DNA of 64,000 bases from positions 310,001-374,000 of the forward strand of contig CAWFPB010000003.1 in assembly GCA_963817755.1 (NCBI GenBank), read 5' to 3'. This document shows positions 1 to 9,310 of the stretch, one piece after another (position 1 is the first letter of the stretch; each line of letters opens with the position of its first letter). The stretch comes from Oleiagrimonas sp963817755. Its GTDB lineage: Bacteria > Pseudomonadota > Gammaproteobacteria > Xanthomonadales > Rhodanobacteraceae. Under the pieces are notes generated by a model. It worked only from the letters and a program-made list of their open reading frames with translations, had not been told where the DNA came from and did no database searches. The translations under genes and the position numbers were made by a program.

Positions 1-825
1 GGGGATCGGCACGATCCAGGGCTTTTGCGCCAGCAGCCAGGCGAGGGCGATCTGCGCCGGGGTGACGCCCTTGTCCGCAGCCAGTGCCTTGACCGCATCC
101 ACGAGTCCCTGATTGGCCGCGCGTGCTTCGGCGCTGAAGCGCGGCAGGCCCTGGCGGAAGTCTTTGTCGTCGAAGGTGGTGTCGGCGTCGATGGCGCCGG
201 TGAGGAAACCGCGGCCCAGCGGGCTGAAGGGCACGAAGCCGATGCCCAGTTCCTCCAGCACCGGCAGGATGTCGCGTTCCGGTTCGCGCCACCACAGCGA
301 GTATTCGCTCTGCAGCGCGGCCACCGGCTGCACGGCATGCGCGCGGCGGATCGTGTCCACGCCGGCCTCGGACAGGCCGAAGTGCCTGACCTTGCCCTCG
401 GCGATCAGCTCGCGCACCGTGCCGGCCACGTCCTCGATGGGTACGTCCGGGTCCACGCGGTGCTGGTAGAGCAGGTCGATATGGTCGGTCTTCAGGCGCT
501 TCAGCGAGGCCTCGGTCACTTCGCGGATGTGCCGCGGCCGGCTGTCCATGCCGCGTGAACCACCGATGTCGAAGCCGAACTTGGTGGCGATGGCGACCTG
601 GTCGCGCACGGGTGCCAGGGCCTCGCCGACCAGTTCCTCGTTGGTGTATGGGCCGTACACCTCGGCGGTGTCGAACAGCGTGACACCGCGATCCACGGCC
701 GCGCGGATCAGGTGGATGCCGACCTCTTTCGTGACCGGCTGGCCGTAGGCGTGGGTCAGGCCCATGCAGCCCAGGCCGAGGGCGGAGACTTCCAGGCCGC
801 CGGTGCCGAGTTTGCGAGATTTCAT
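1..825 (-). CDS. Aldo/keto reductase, C-terminus beyond window
   Basis: NAD(P)H-dependent aldo/keto reductase of the large AKR superfamily, predicted to reduce aldehydes or ketones in the cytoplasm; the substrate cannot be told from sequence. The start ATG is at 825 and 275 codons are visible before the window edge, so the C-terminus is missing. The N-terminus reads MKSRKLGTGGLEVSALGLG, followed by the barrel motif DTAEVYGPYTNEELVG with the catalytic Asp and Tyr, the Lys in IATKFGF, and YQHRVDP, where His is in the expected place. It resembles the YakC/AKR13-type proteins. A short intergenic stretch separates it from the secreted orphan downstream of its start, so no operon is implied. Confidence 0.9.
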   Translation of the reverse strand, partial: MKSRKLGTGGLEVSALGLGCMGLTHAYGQPVTKEVGIHLIRAAVDRGVTLFDTAEVYGPYTNEELVGEALAPVRDQVAIATKFGFDIGGSRGMDSRPRHIREVTEASLKRLKTDHIDLLYQHRVDPDVPIEDVAGTVRELIAEGKVRHFGLSEAGVDTIRRAHAVQPVAALQSEYSLWWREPERDILPVLEELGIGFVPFSPLGRGFLTGAIDADTTFDDKDFRQGLPRFSAEARAANQGLVDAVKALAADKGVTPAQIALAWLLAQKPWIVPIP

Positions 826-904
826 GGGGTGTTCCCTTCCAGTCGGTGCACACCAGAATAAGGGGTAGAACGCATGACATCCGAATGTTCGGCGCGCGGC
901 GTTT

Positions 905-1372
905 TCAATGTTGCCAGCGGTGGTCGCCAAACTGCCCTTGTTCGACGCCGACGGTGATACTCATGTGGCCGGTGGGGTGCGCGCAACTGCCGAACGCCTG
1001 GGCGATGTGCACCGTGCCGCTCTGGTAGTTGCCGCTGGTGTGGTTGCCGGCGATCACACCCATGCCGACGCTGCCGTGTACCTGCGGCTTGTTATAGGAG
1101 GCATCGTCGCACGACAGTGTCGTGCCGGGTGCATCGGTGGCGGCGATGCGGCCGCTGGTATCACCGTAGTAGACCCCGGGCTGCGAGGCCGCGGAACGGG
1201 CCGAACTGGAGGCATGCGCCGGTTTCGAAACGGCATGCGCGCTGGTGGCCTGTGCGGGCACGCTTTCGGGGGGCAATTCCAGATTCAGCGGTTTGCCGGA
1301 CGTCGATTGCGCCAGCGCAGGCCCGGCCAGCAGGACGGCGGCGTACGCGGCGAGTAACAGCTTGAGGGTCAT
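905..1372 (-). CDS. Secreted protein of unknown function
   Basis: Function not recognised. The 155-residue product begins with a clear Sec signal peptide (MTLKLLLAAYAAVLLAGPALA, cleavage after ALA at about residue 21), so it is probably periplasmic or outer-membrane associated. A low-complexity Ala/Ser/Pro/His linker (about residues 22-65) leads to a compact C-terminal part rich in Gly, His and Thr. This part has two cysteines, one in LSCDDASYN and one in FGSCAHP, that could form a disulfide. I chose the ATG at 1372 because the hydrophobic leader starts there; the reading frame stays open upstream but the extra residues look non-coding. It lies alone between the reductase and the GGDEF/EAL gene. 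Confidence 0.65.
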   Translation of the reverse strand: MTLKLLLAAYAAVLLAGPALAQSTSGKPLNLELPPESVPAQATSAHAVSKPAHASSSARSAASQPGVYYGDTSGRIAATDAPGTTLSCDDASYNKPQVHGSVGMGVIAGNHTSGNYQSGTVHIAQAFGSCAHPTGHMSITVGVEQGQFGDHRWQH

Positions 1373-1544
1373 GTCGGTTCCGCGGATGGCTCGATCGCAA
1401 GTGGCCGGAGCTTGTCTTTGTTGGTGCATGGCGCCGGGTGGAAGTTCCAGGCGACACGAGGAGCAGGGCATGTGAGCCATGGGCGAGCCACCATCCTGAA
1501 CCGTTGTATCGCCGTGCTGCTGGGCATGCTGCCTTGCGGCGGAT

Positions 1545-4196
1545 TCAGCGTGATGGGTCTGCATGCGCCTCGGAGGCGCGGACGAATTGCTCGAACTCGG
1601 CCAGGGGCATCGGCTTGCCGAACAGATAGCCCTGGAAGAACGGGCATTGGTGCGCGCGCAGGAACTCGAACTGCGCTGTGGTCTCCACGCCCTCGGCCAC
1701 CACCTCCAGTTCCATGCCGCGCGCCATGCCCAGGATGCTCCGCGCCAGATGGGCATCTTCACGGACGTCGGGCAGCCGGTGGATGAAGGACTTGTCGATC
1801 TTGAGCTGGTCGATCGGCAGTCGGGTCAGGTAGGCAAGCGAGGAACTTCCGGTGCCGAAATCGTCCAGGGACAGCTTCAGGCCCAGGTGCTTGAGCGAGT
1901 GGAGCTTGGCGATGGAGTCGCCGATGTCCTGCATGGCCATGCTTTCGGTGATCTCCAGTTTCAGCTTCTGCACGTTCTGGCCACAAGCCGACACTGCGTC
2001 GGTCATCAGCTGGACGAAATCGGGCTGTTGGAACTGGCGCGGGCTGACGTTGACCGAAAGCGCGAGCTTGCACAGTTCCGGCAATGCCGACCAGGCGGCG
2101 AGGGCCAGGCAGGCCTGCTGGAGCACCAGCTGGCCCAACGGTTCGATCAATCCGGTCTGTTCGGCCACGTCGATGAACTGGGCCGGCGTCAGCAAGCCGC
2201 GATCCGGATGTCTCCATCGCAGCAGGGCCTCGGCGGCGACGATGCATCCGCCAGCATCGACCTGCGGCTGGAAGTGCAGCAGGAACTGGTTCGAAGGCAG
2301 GCCGAGACGTATGTCGCGGGCCATGGCGTTTCGGGCATCGATCTCCTTTTGCATCTGCGATTCGAACGGGCGCACGCGGTTCTTGCCGGCATCCTTGGCC
2401 TTGAACATGGCCAATTCGGCCTGGCCAAGCAGGGTGTCTGCCCGACGGGCCGGATAGCCGAGCATCGTCACGCCGATGCTTGCGGTGCAGATTACTTCGC
2501 CGATCTTGGCGAACCGGTAGGGCTTGGCGAGGGCATCGCGCAGGACACGGGCCAGATGCAACGCAGTTTCCCCGGCCGGTTCGCATGGTTGCGGCTCGAA
2601 GAGGGCCAGGAGAGCGAATTCGTCGCCGCTGAACCGTGCCAGCATGCAGTGCTCGGTGCGAAGATGCTGCATGCGTTGCGCGGCCAGCTGCAGGATCCGG
2701 TCGCCGAGCCTGTGGCCATGGGCATTGTTGGGGATGGCGAAGTCGTCCAGGCCGATCAGCATCAGGGCGCCGTGGCAAAGCGAAAAGTCGGCTGCCGATG
2801 CCGCGGCCTCGTTGGCGTCCCGGATGTGCTCCTCGAGTAGGCTGCGGTTGGGAAGCTCGGTCAGTGCATCGTACTTTTCCAGTTGCCGGACACGGGCCCG
2901 GGCTTCGGTCTCGGCCGTGAGGTCGTGCAGGGTGATGACCAGATGGCGCACGGATGCACTGTCGTCGCGGACCCCCGAGGCGGTGATGCGCACGAACCGG
3001 AGCACGCCCTGGCGCGGCTGGATCCAAACGTTTTCGCTCCACGGAATGCCCGTTTTGATCGATGCATGCATGCGTGCTTGGAGGTCGTCATCCTGAAGGC
3101 TGGAGCGAACCAGATCCATCAACCGGGTACCGAAGGCCTGTTCCCGGGCGTATCCAGTCAGGTCGGTGAAGGCTGTGTTGACGCGCTGTATGGTCCCGTC
3201 GGCTTCGGCGATCACGATGCCGTCCTGACTCTCGAAGGCGATGGCGGCGATACGCAGCTGCTCTTCGGCACGCCGCCGCATGCTGATGTCCCGAGCCACC
3301 CCCAGTATCCCGGTGATGTGGTTGTCGGCGGACCGGATCGGCGCCTTGACAAGTTCCATGTTGCGGGTGCGTCCCGAGGAGTCCGTGAACAGGAATTCGT
3401 CGCCCTGCGTCGTGCCCGTCGAGTGCACCTGCTCGTCGATCTGTCGCACCCGTTGCAGGATCTCGGACGGCATCTGAAGGACTTCATCGCTCTGCCCGAT
3501 GATCCTTTCGCGTGGCATCCCGAGCAGCTGGCATGCCTGGGCGTTGCAGTCGATGTAGATGCCGGTTTCATCCTTGAGCCACATGGCATCCGGGCTGCTC
3601 TCGACCAGGGTACGCAGTCTCGCACGATCCTCGAGGAGTTCGAGCGACTGCTGCTCCAGCAATTCGTTCTTATCCCGAATCTCCGCGGTCCGCCTGCGCA
3701 CTGCGCGACGCAGGTTCCAGATCCATGCCGAGGCGAGGAGCAGTATGCCCAGGACGATCAGCACCAGGGTCATAACATGGCGAGCTTCGGACTGCGCGGG
3801 GGGCGACGGGACCCATCCGGTCCACTTCGTGTCGGAATGCCACCGCGACGTGCCACGCAATGTCCAGGCGGACACGATTGCTCCGGCACGTTCGTGGCCG
3901 AAACCGATGCCGGCCAGCGGTCGGATGAACCGGCGGCCATGTCCGGAACGGTCGGAGTGGTGGTCGGTGGGGGCGTGGTCGAAGGAAACCGGCAGACCGG
4001 GCCGCTGTTCGCCGGACGGCATGCCCGGGACGCTGCCGCCTCCGAGCGGGGCGGTGATCCGGCTCGGGAGGGGATGGCGGCGGGCCGTCAGGCGCAGTCG
4101 GTACGGACCAGCCTGCGCGCAATGGCTCACCACTGCAAACCACGTCAGCAGTGCCAGCATGGGGGCGGCGTATCTTCCGTGCCCGGCCCTCAACAT
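1545..4196 (-). CDS. Membrane PAS-PAS-GGDEF-EAL cyclic-di-GMP protein, GGDEF half degenerate
   Basis: Predicted cyclic-di-GMP phosphodiesterase at the inner membrane. From the ATG at 4196 the order is: hydrophobic leader (about 12-28), a periplasmic stretch of about 110 residues, a second membrane helix (about 140-158), a short coiled coil, two PAS domains (about 195-435), GGDEF (about 440-605) and EAL (about 620-870). EAL signatures are intact: EALLRWRHP, NVSPRQF, EITESM, DDFGTGSSSL, KIDKSF, AEGVET, QGYLFGKP. The GGDEF half reads SGDEF. The metal-binding DxD segment is LIGLDDF, with Gly where the first Asp should be, and the ND pair is NN, so cyclase activity is doubtful. The ATG at 4271 is an alternative start, but 4196 sits directly before the hydrophobic leader. 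It is preceded by the ggt terminator, so it is probably transcribed alone. Confidence 0.88.
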   Translation of the reverse strand: MLRAGHGRYAAPMLALLTWFAVVSHCAQAGPYRLRLTARRHPLPSRITAPLGGGSVPGMPSGEQRPGLPVSFDHAPTDHHSDRSGHGRRFIRPLAGIGFGHERAGAIVSAWTLRGTSRWHSDTKWTGWVPSPPAQSEARHVMTLVLIVLGILLLASAWIWNLRRAVRRRTAEIRDKNELLEQQSLELLEDRARLRTLVESSPDAMWLKDETGIYIDCNAQACQLLGMPRERIIGQSDEVLQMPSEILQRVRQIDEQVHSTGTTQGDEFLFTDSSGRTRNMELVKAPIRSADNHITGILGVARDISMRRRAEEQLRIAAIAFESQDGIVIAEADGTIQRVNTAFTDLTGYAREQAFGTRLMDLVRSSLQDDDLQARMHASIKTGIPWSENVWIQPRQGVLRFVRITASGVRDDSASVRHLVITLHDLTAETEARARVRQLEKYDALTELPNRSLLEEHIRDANEAAASAADFSLCHGALMLIGLDDFAIPNNAHGHRLGDRILQLAAQRMQHLRTEHCMLARFSGDEFALLALFEPQPCEPAGETALHLARVLRDALAKPYRFAKIGEVICTASIGVTMLGYPARRADTLLGQAELAMFKAKDAGKNRVRPFESQMQKEIDARNAMARDIRLGLPSNQFLLHFQPQVDAGGCIVAAEALLRWRHPDRGLLTPAQFIDVAEQTGLIEPLGQLVLQQACLALAAWSALPELCKLALSVNVSPRQFQQPDFVQLMTDAVSACGQNVQKLKLEITESMAMQDIGDSIAKLHSLKHLGLKLSLDDFGTGSSSLAYLTRLPIDQLKIDKSFIHRLPDVREDAHLARSILGMARGMELEVVAEGVETTAQFEFLRAHQCPFFQGYLFGKPMPLAEFEQFVRASEAHADPSR

Positions 4197-4428
4197 CCTG
4201 TCTTGTCCATGCGCTCGGGGGCCATGATCCCTCCGTGATCCTCGACTGCGCGTTACGCGATCCCGGAACATCCCCGAATCGGTGATGACTTCGGCAGAAG
4301 CCCGATTCCGTATGTATGGAATCTATCCTTATCGCAGTTCCTGCACAAAAGGCAATGGCCGGGCGCAGGGGAATGCTGAACGGGCCTGGCCGGGCACGCC
4401 GGCCAGCCGGCGCGTAGGCTCGAACATG

Positions 4429-4461
4429 AAAAACCCCGGCGGATACCCGCCGGGGTTTTTG
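4429..4461 (-). terminator. Rho-independent terminator of ggt
   Basis: A GC-rich hairpin (arms ACCCCGGCGG and CCGCCGGGGT, small TAC-type loop) is flanked by A-rich sequence on one side and a T run on the other, so it can work in both directions. It lies 30 bases past the ggt stop codon on the minus strand and before the GGDEF/EAL gene, so it most likely ends the ggt transcript. Confidence 0.85.
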
Positions 4462-4491
4462 GTGTTGCTCGCGGCTGGAACGGCGATCGGC

Positions 4492-6267
4492 TCAGAAACC
4501 GGCGGCCAGTCCCGAGGGACGACGGCGATCGTTGGCGCCTTCCAGCAGGTGGGTCTTCGGATTGACCAGGATGGCCTCGTCGGCGCCCCAGGACTTCACG
4601 CTCTTGAAGCTGTAACCCATCTTCTCCAGCGTGGCCTTGGCTTCCGGTGTCAGCAGGCCTGGCTCGTAGAAGATCTTGTCCGGATACCACTGGTTGTGCA
4701 CGCGGGGGGCATCCACCGACTGCTGCATGTTCATGCCGAAGTCGATGACGTTGAGCATGCTCTCCAAGGTGGTGGAGATGATGGTCGAGCCGCCGGGACT
4801 GCCGGTGACCATGAACAGCTTGCCGTTCTTGAGCACGATGGAGGGCGACATCGAGCTGAGCGGACGCTTGCCGGGCTCGACCTGGTTGATCCTGCCCTGC
4901 ACCAGGCCGAACGTGTTGGGCACGCCGGGCTTGGAGGTGAAGTCGTCCATCTCGTTGTTGAGGAAGAAGCCGGTGTTGCCGGCCATCTGCCCCACGCCGA
5001 ACAGGTAGTTGATGGTGTAGGTGATGCTGACCGCGTCACCCTTGGGATCGACCACCGAGAAGTGCGTGGTGTGCATGCCCTCGGCCGCTCCCAGGCTGCC
5101 CTTGATCTCGCTGGACGGGGTGGCCTTGTCCGGGTGGATGGTCGAACGCAGCTTGGCGGCGTGGCTGGCCGAGAGCAGCTTGGCGATCGGGTTCTTCACG
5201 AAGGCCGGATCACCCAGGTAGGTGTTGCGGTCGGCGAAGGCGCGGCGCTCGGCCTCGACGAGGTAGTGGATGGCCTTGACCGAGCCGAATCCCCACTTGG
5301 AGAACGGGTAGGGCTTGATGATCTGCAGGATCTCGCAGATCGTCGTGCCTCCGGAGCTGGGCGGCGGCGAGGACATCACGGTGTAGCCGCGGTATTCGCA
5401 CTCGGTCGGCTTGTCCCAATTGACCGTGTAGTCGGCAAAATCCTTCATGCTCAGCAGGCCGCCGTTGGCCTCGCTGGCCTTGACCACGGCCCGGGCGATC
5501 GAACCCTTGTAGAAGGCGCGCGTGCCCTTGCGGGCAATCAGCTCCAGCGTTTTCGCCAGCTCGGGTTGAACCAGACGGTCGCCGACTTCGTAGGGCTTGC
5601 CGTGGTTGAGGAAGGTTTTCGCCACGTTGGGATACTTGGCGAAGTCCTTGCTGCGGGTATGCAGAATGTTGACGTCGCCCTGCTGCAGCACGAAGCCGTC
5701 GCGGGCCAGCTTGATGGCCGGGGCCATGACCTGCTTGAGCGACATGGTGCCGTACTTTTTCAGGGCCGTGTTCAGGCCCATCACGGTGCCGGGCACGCCT
5801 ACACCCAGGTAAGTATGGGTGCTGCGGCCCTTGACCACGTTGCCGTCGGCATCCTGGAAGATGGTCGGCGTGGCTTTCAGCGGGGCCTTCTCGCGGAAGT
5901 CCAGGAACACGGTCTTGCCGTGCGCCAGGTGCAGGACCATGAACCCGCCGCCACCGATGTTGCCGCAGCACGGGTGCACCACCGCCAGCGCGTAGCCCAC
6001 GGCCACGGCGGCGTCGACGGCATTGCCGCCCTTCTTGAGGATGTTCACCCCGACTTTCGTCGCCAGGTGCTGTGCAGAGACCACCATGGCGTGCTTGGCC
6101 AGGACGGGCTTGGCGGCCGCCAGTTGGGCACGGGTGGTGGGGGGAGCGGTGGCATCCAGTGCCGATTGGGGAATGGACCCCTTGTCCTGTCGCGCCGCTC
6201 CAGCGTATGAGGCCGGTGTCGCCGCGAACGTGAGGAACGCAGCGAAAACAAGAACGATTGTGCGCAT
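4492..6267 (-). CDS. ggt: Gamma-glutamyltranspeptidase
   Basis: Periplasmic gamma-glutamyltransferase/hydrolase that cleaves glutathione and other gamma-glutamyl compounds. The 591-residue precursor starts with a signal peptide (MRTIVLVFAAFLTFAATPASYA). As in the family, it should cut itself at the Thr of MHTTHFSVVD (about residue 400) into large and small subunits, that Thr becoming the nucleophile. Family segments seen include GGNAVDAAVAVGYALAVV, GNIGGGGFMVLH, SSPPPSSGGTT and GSPGGSTIISTTLE. Length is normal. The ATG at 6267 is preceded by a GAAAGAAG-type ribosome site; the frame runs on upstream but only from this ATG is there a leader peptide. It is divergent from the tspO-like gene. Confidence 0.95.
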   Translation of the reverse strand: MRTIVLVFAAFLTFAATPASYAGAARQDKGSIPQSALDATAPPTTRAQLAAAKPVLAKHAMVVSAQHLATKVGVNILKKGGNAVDAAVAVGYALAVVHPCCGNIGGGGFMVLHLAHGKTVFLDFREKAPLKATPTIFQDADGNVVKGRSTHTYLGVGVPGTVMGLNTALKKYGTMSLKQVMAPAIKLARDGFVLQQGDVNILHTRSKDFAKYPNVAKTFLNHGKPYEVGDRLVQPELAKTLELIARKGTRAFYKGSIARAVVKASEANGGLLSMKDFADYTVNWDKPTECEYRGYTVMSSPPPSSGGTTICEILQIIKPYPFSKWGFGSVKAIHYLVEAERRAFADRNTYLGDPAFVKNPIAKLLSASHAAKLRSTIHPDKATPSSEIKGSLGAAEGMHTTHFSVVDPKGDAVSITYTINYLFGVGQMAGNTGFFLNNEMDDFTSKPGVPNTFGLVQGRINQVEPGKRPLSSMSPSIVLKNGKLFMVTGSPGGSTIISTTLESMLNVIDFGMNMQQSVDAPRVHNQWYPDKIFYEPGLLTPEAKATLEKMGYSFKSVKSWGADEAILVNPKTHLLEGANDRRRPSGLAAGF

Positions 6268-6445
6268 GACAGAGCTTCTTTCGGGTGGTTGAGGAAGTAA
6301 GAGAACCAACCATAGCATCGATGTGCGCTTTCGTGTCCCCGGGTAGGGGATGCCGGTGAAGCCGTACCCGGGCGCGGTGCATCCGCTGGCGTTATCATGG
6401 CGTACATACGACCGCAGACTGCATTTCGCGTCACGGAGATGACCC

Positions 6446-6904
6446 ATGCGCCGCCGCATTGCCCTGGTGATTTTCCTGCTGATGGCCTTCACCGCCGGCT
6501 TCATCGGCAGCCGGTTCCTGCCCGGCGACTGGTACGCACAGCTGGACAAGCCGCCGTTCAATCCGCCGAACTGGATCTTCGCCCCGGTCTGGACCGCCCT
6601 CTACGCGATCATGGCAGTGGCCGCCTGGCGGGTGTGGCTGCGCACGAAAGTCGATGCCGCCATCGGGTTCTGGCTGGCGCAGCTGGTGCTGAACGCGGCC
6701 TGGTCGTGGCTGTTCTTCGGCCGCCACAGCCTGGGCGGGGCGCTGGTCGAGATCGTGGCCCTGCTGGCGCTGATCGTGGCGACCACGGTGGCTTTCTGGC
6801 GCCGCGATCGCACGGCCGGCTGGATGATGCTGCCCTACGTGGGCTGGGTGGCTTTCGCCAGCGTGCTCAACGCCTCGCTGTGGTACCTGAACGCGGGCGG
6901 TTGA
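6446..6904 (+). CDS. TspO/MBR family membrane protein
   Basis: Tryptophan-rich sensory/translocator protein of the TspO/MBR (PBR) family, an inner-membrane five-helix bundle that binds porphyrins and related ligands in other bacteria. The 152-residue product has five hydrophobic helices and the family marks PPFNPPNWIFAPVWTALY, LVLNAAWSWLFFG and SVLNASLWYLN. Its single-domain length matches the family. It stands on the opposite strand to its neighbours, divergent from ggt and convergent with kynU, whose stop codon is only 4 bases past its own, so it is probably monocistronic. The ligand and physiological role in this organism are not shown by the sequence. Confidence 0.92.
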   Translation: MRRRIALVIFLLMAFTAGFIGSRFLPGDWYAQLDKPPFNPPNWIFAPVWTALYAIMAVAAWRVWLRTKVDAAIGFWLAQLVLNAAWSWLFFGRHSLGGALVEIVALLALIVATTVAFWRRDRTAGWMMLPYVGWVAFASVLNASLWYLNAGG

Positions 6905-6908
6905 GCGA

Positions 6909-8183
6909 TCAGCCGGTCCAGGCCTGCACGGCCTGCACGAAGCCCAGGCAGTCGCGGAAGCGGTTGTACATCGGCACCGGCGAGATGCGGATCACGTCCG
7001 GTTCGCGCCAGTCGCCGATGATGCCGATCGACACCAGGTGCTCGAACAGCGCGCGTCCGCGCTCGCGACCGCCGATCACGCGGATCGAGAGCTGCGCGCC
7101 GCGGCGCTCGGGTTCGCGCGGGGTGACCACTTCCAGCACGCCGGGCAGCTGGGTGTCCACCAGCCATTCCAGGTAGCCGGTCAGGCGCTCGGACTTGGCG
7201 CGCAGGCGGTCCATGCCGGCCTCGTGGAACAGGTCCAGCGAGATGCGCAGCGGCACCAGCGCCAGGATCGGCGGATTGGACAGCTGCCAGCCCTCGGCGC
7301 CCGGCGTGGGGTCGAAATCGGGGCCCATCCGGAACCGGGTGTCCTTGTTGTGCCCCCACCAGCCGGCGAAGCGCGGGCGGTCCGTGCGCGCGTGGCGCTC
7401 GTGCACGAAGGCGCCGCCGACCGCGCCGGGGCCGCCGTTGAGGTACTTGTAGTGGCACCACACGGCGAAGTCCGCGCCGCTGTCGTGCAGGGCCAGCGGC
7501 AGGTTGCCCACGGCGTGGGCCAGGTCGAAGCCGACCAGGCAGCCGTGTGCGTGGCCCAGGCGCGTGATCGCGGCCAGGTCGAAGGCCTGGCCGGTGCGGT
7601 ACTGGATGCCCGGCAGCATCACCAGGGCGGTGCTGGCGCCATGCTCGGCCAGGGCGCGCTCGATGGCGGCCATGGACAGCGTGCCGTTGGGCTCGTCCGG
7701 GGCCAGCTCGATGAGCGATTCGGCCGGATCGAAGCCGTGGAAGCGGATCTGCGACTCCACCGCGTAACGGTCGCTGGGAAAGGCGCCTTCCTCGATCACG
7801 ATCTTGTGGCGCTCGTGGGTGGGCCGGTAGAAGCTCACCATCAGCAGGTGCAGGTTCACGCTGAGCGTGTTCATGGCCACCACCTCGGACATCGAGGCGC
7901 CGACCACCTCGGCCAGGTGCTCGCGCACGAACTCGTGGTAGTCCATCCAGGGAAGGCGGCCCTTGAAGTGGCCTTCCACGCCCAGCTCGCCCCAGTAGTC
8001 GAGCTCGTCGTTGATGGCCTGGCGCACGCCGCGCGCCTCCAGTCCCAGCGAGTTGCCGCAGAAATACAGCGTGTCGCCGTCGGCGTGGGGCGGGATCAGG
8101 AAGCGGTCGCGGAACCCGCGCAGCGGATCCTCGCAGTCGGCGCGTTCGGCCCAGGCTTCGGTGGCTTCGTAGGGTGCGGTCAT
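6909..8183 (-). CDS. kynU: Kynureninase
   Basis: PLP enzyme that hydrolyses kynurenine (or 3-hydroxykynurenine) to anthranilate (or 3-hydroxyanthranilate) plus alanine in tryptophan breakdown. It is a fold-type I aminotransferase-like protein of 424 residues from the ATG at 8183. Family segments include FCGNSLGLEARGV near the N-terminus, the PLP-binding region VGFDLAHAVGNLPL, and the Schiff-base Lys in HYKYLNGGPGAVGG. An ATG 18 bases upstream is possible, but the chosen one has a GGAA ribosome site at good spacing. The ACMSD gene lies 42 bases upstream on the same strand, so the two probably share a transcript and a pathway. Confidence 0.95.
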   Translation of the reverse strand: MTAPYEATEAWAERADCEDPLRGFRDRFLIPPHADGDTLYFCGNSLGLEARGVRQAINDELDYWGELGVEGHFKGRLPWMDYHEFVREHLAEVVGASMSEVVAMNTLSVNLHLLMVSFYRPTHERHKIVIEEGAFPSDRYAVESQIRFHGFDPAESLIELAPDEPNGTLSMAAIERALAEHGASTALVMLPGIQYRTGQAFDLAAITRLGHAHGCLVGFDLAHAVGNLPLALHDSGADFAVWCHYKYLNGGPGAVGGAFVHERHARTDRPRFAGWWGHNKDTRFRMGPDFDPTPGAEGWQLSNPPILALVPLRISLDLFHEAGMDRLRAKSERLTGYLEWLVDTQLPGVLEVVTPREPERRGAQLSIRVIGGRERGRALFEHLVSIGIIGDWREPDVIRISPVPMYNRFRDCLGFVQAVQAWTG

Positions 8184-8225
8184 GGATGTTCCGGTTGGCA
8201 ACGCAATGGGTTCGGGCAGTGCCGT

Positions 8226-9257
8226 TCAGGCCTGCGTGGCGTCGTCGGGCGACTCGAAACGCGCCTTGGACAGGTCCAGCCACTCCAGCGCGGTACCGTG
8301 CATCAGGCGCGCGTTGGATGTCTCGTCCAGCCCCAGCGCCTCGATGCCCGAGCCCGGCTCCTGTTCGCCCAGCGGGAACGGGTAGTCGGTGCCCAGCATC
8401 ACGCGGTCGTGGCCGACCACGTCGAGCAGGTAGGCCAGCGCCTGCGGGTCGTGCACGCACGAATCGAAGAACAGGCGCGGGAAGTACTCGCGCGGGTTGC
8501 GCGCGTTGTCCTTGGCCACCAGGTCCGGGCGCATGTTGAACCCGTGCTCGATGCGGCCGATGGTGAACGGGAAACTGCCGCCGCCGTGCGCGAACATCAC
8601 GCGCAGCTTGGGCAGGCGTTCCAGCACGCCGCCGAAGATCAGGCTGCAGGCGGCACGCGACTGCTCGGCCGGCATGCCCACCAGCCACGGCAACCAGTAG
8701 TTGGGCATGGTGTCGCGGCCCATCATGTCCCACGGATGGACCATGATCGCCGCGCCCAGGTCGGCGGCGGCCTCGAAGAAACCGAACAGCTCCGGTGCGT
8801 CCAGGTTCCAGTCGTTGCAGTGCGAGCCGATCTGCACGCCGGCCAGGTTCAGCTGGTCCATGCAGCGTTCCATCTCGCGGATGGCCAGGTTCGGCGACTG
8901 CAGCGGCACGGTGCCGATGCCGACGATGTGGCGCGGATGCTCGCGGCACAGCCCGGCGCAGTGGTCGTTGAGGAAGGTGTGCAGTTCCAGCGCCTGGCTG
9001 CCGCGTGCCCAGTAGGAGAACAGCACCGGCACCGTCGAGACCACCTGCACGTTCACGCCGTGCGCGGCGTAGTCGGCGATGCGCGTGTCGATGTCGAAGG
9101 CCGAGTCCCACACCTGGCGGAAGAACTTGCCGCCCCGGTAGATGCGGTGGTGGCCGCCGGTGTGCGTCATCACCGGGAAGCGCGGCTCGCTGTACTTCTC
9201 CGAGAGGTTGGGCCAGTCGCGCGGCAGGATGTGGCTGTGGGTGTCGATTTTCAGCAT
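8226..9257 (-). CDS. 2-amino-3-carboxymuconate-6-semialdehyde decarboxylase (ACMSD)
   Basis: Amidohydrolase-family decarboxylase that turns 2-amino-3-carboxymuconate-6-semialdehyde into 2-aminomuconate semialdehyde, downstream of 3-hydroxyanthranilate cleavage. The 343 residues match ACMSD length. Zinc-site features are visible: KIDTHSHILP at the start (HxH), IMVHPWDMMGRD in the middle, and MLGTDYPFPLGEQEPG near the end with the catalytic Asp. GGGSFPFTIGRIEHGFNMRPD is also typical. The coding frame remains open far upstream, but the protein begins naturally at the ATG at 9257. It lies just upstream of kynU in the same direction. No 3-hydroxyanthranilate dioxygenase gene is in the window, so the middle step must be encoded elsewhere. 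Confidence 0.92.
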   Translation of the reverse strand: MLKIDTHSHILPRDWPNLSEKYSEPRFPVMTHTGGHHRIYRGGKFFRQVWDSAFDIDTRIADYAAHGVNVQVVSTVPVLFSYWARGSQALELHTFLNDHCAGLCREHPRHIVGIGTVPLQSPNLAIREMERCMDQLNLAGVQIGSHCNDWNLDAPELFGFFEAAADLGAAIMVHPWDMMGRDTMPNYWLPWLVGMPAEQSRAACSLIFGGVLERLPKLRVMFAHGGGSFPFTIGRIEHGFNMRPDLVAKDNARNPREYFPRLFFDSCVHDPQALAYLLDVVGHDRVMLGTDYPFPLGEQEPGSGIEALGLDETSNARLMHGTALEWLDLSKARFESPDDATQA

Positions 9258-9310
9258 GGCACGAGTGTAGAGGCTGCCCGCGGCGGCTGCATCCGGCCGC
9301 GGGTCGTGAT

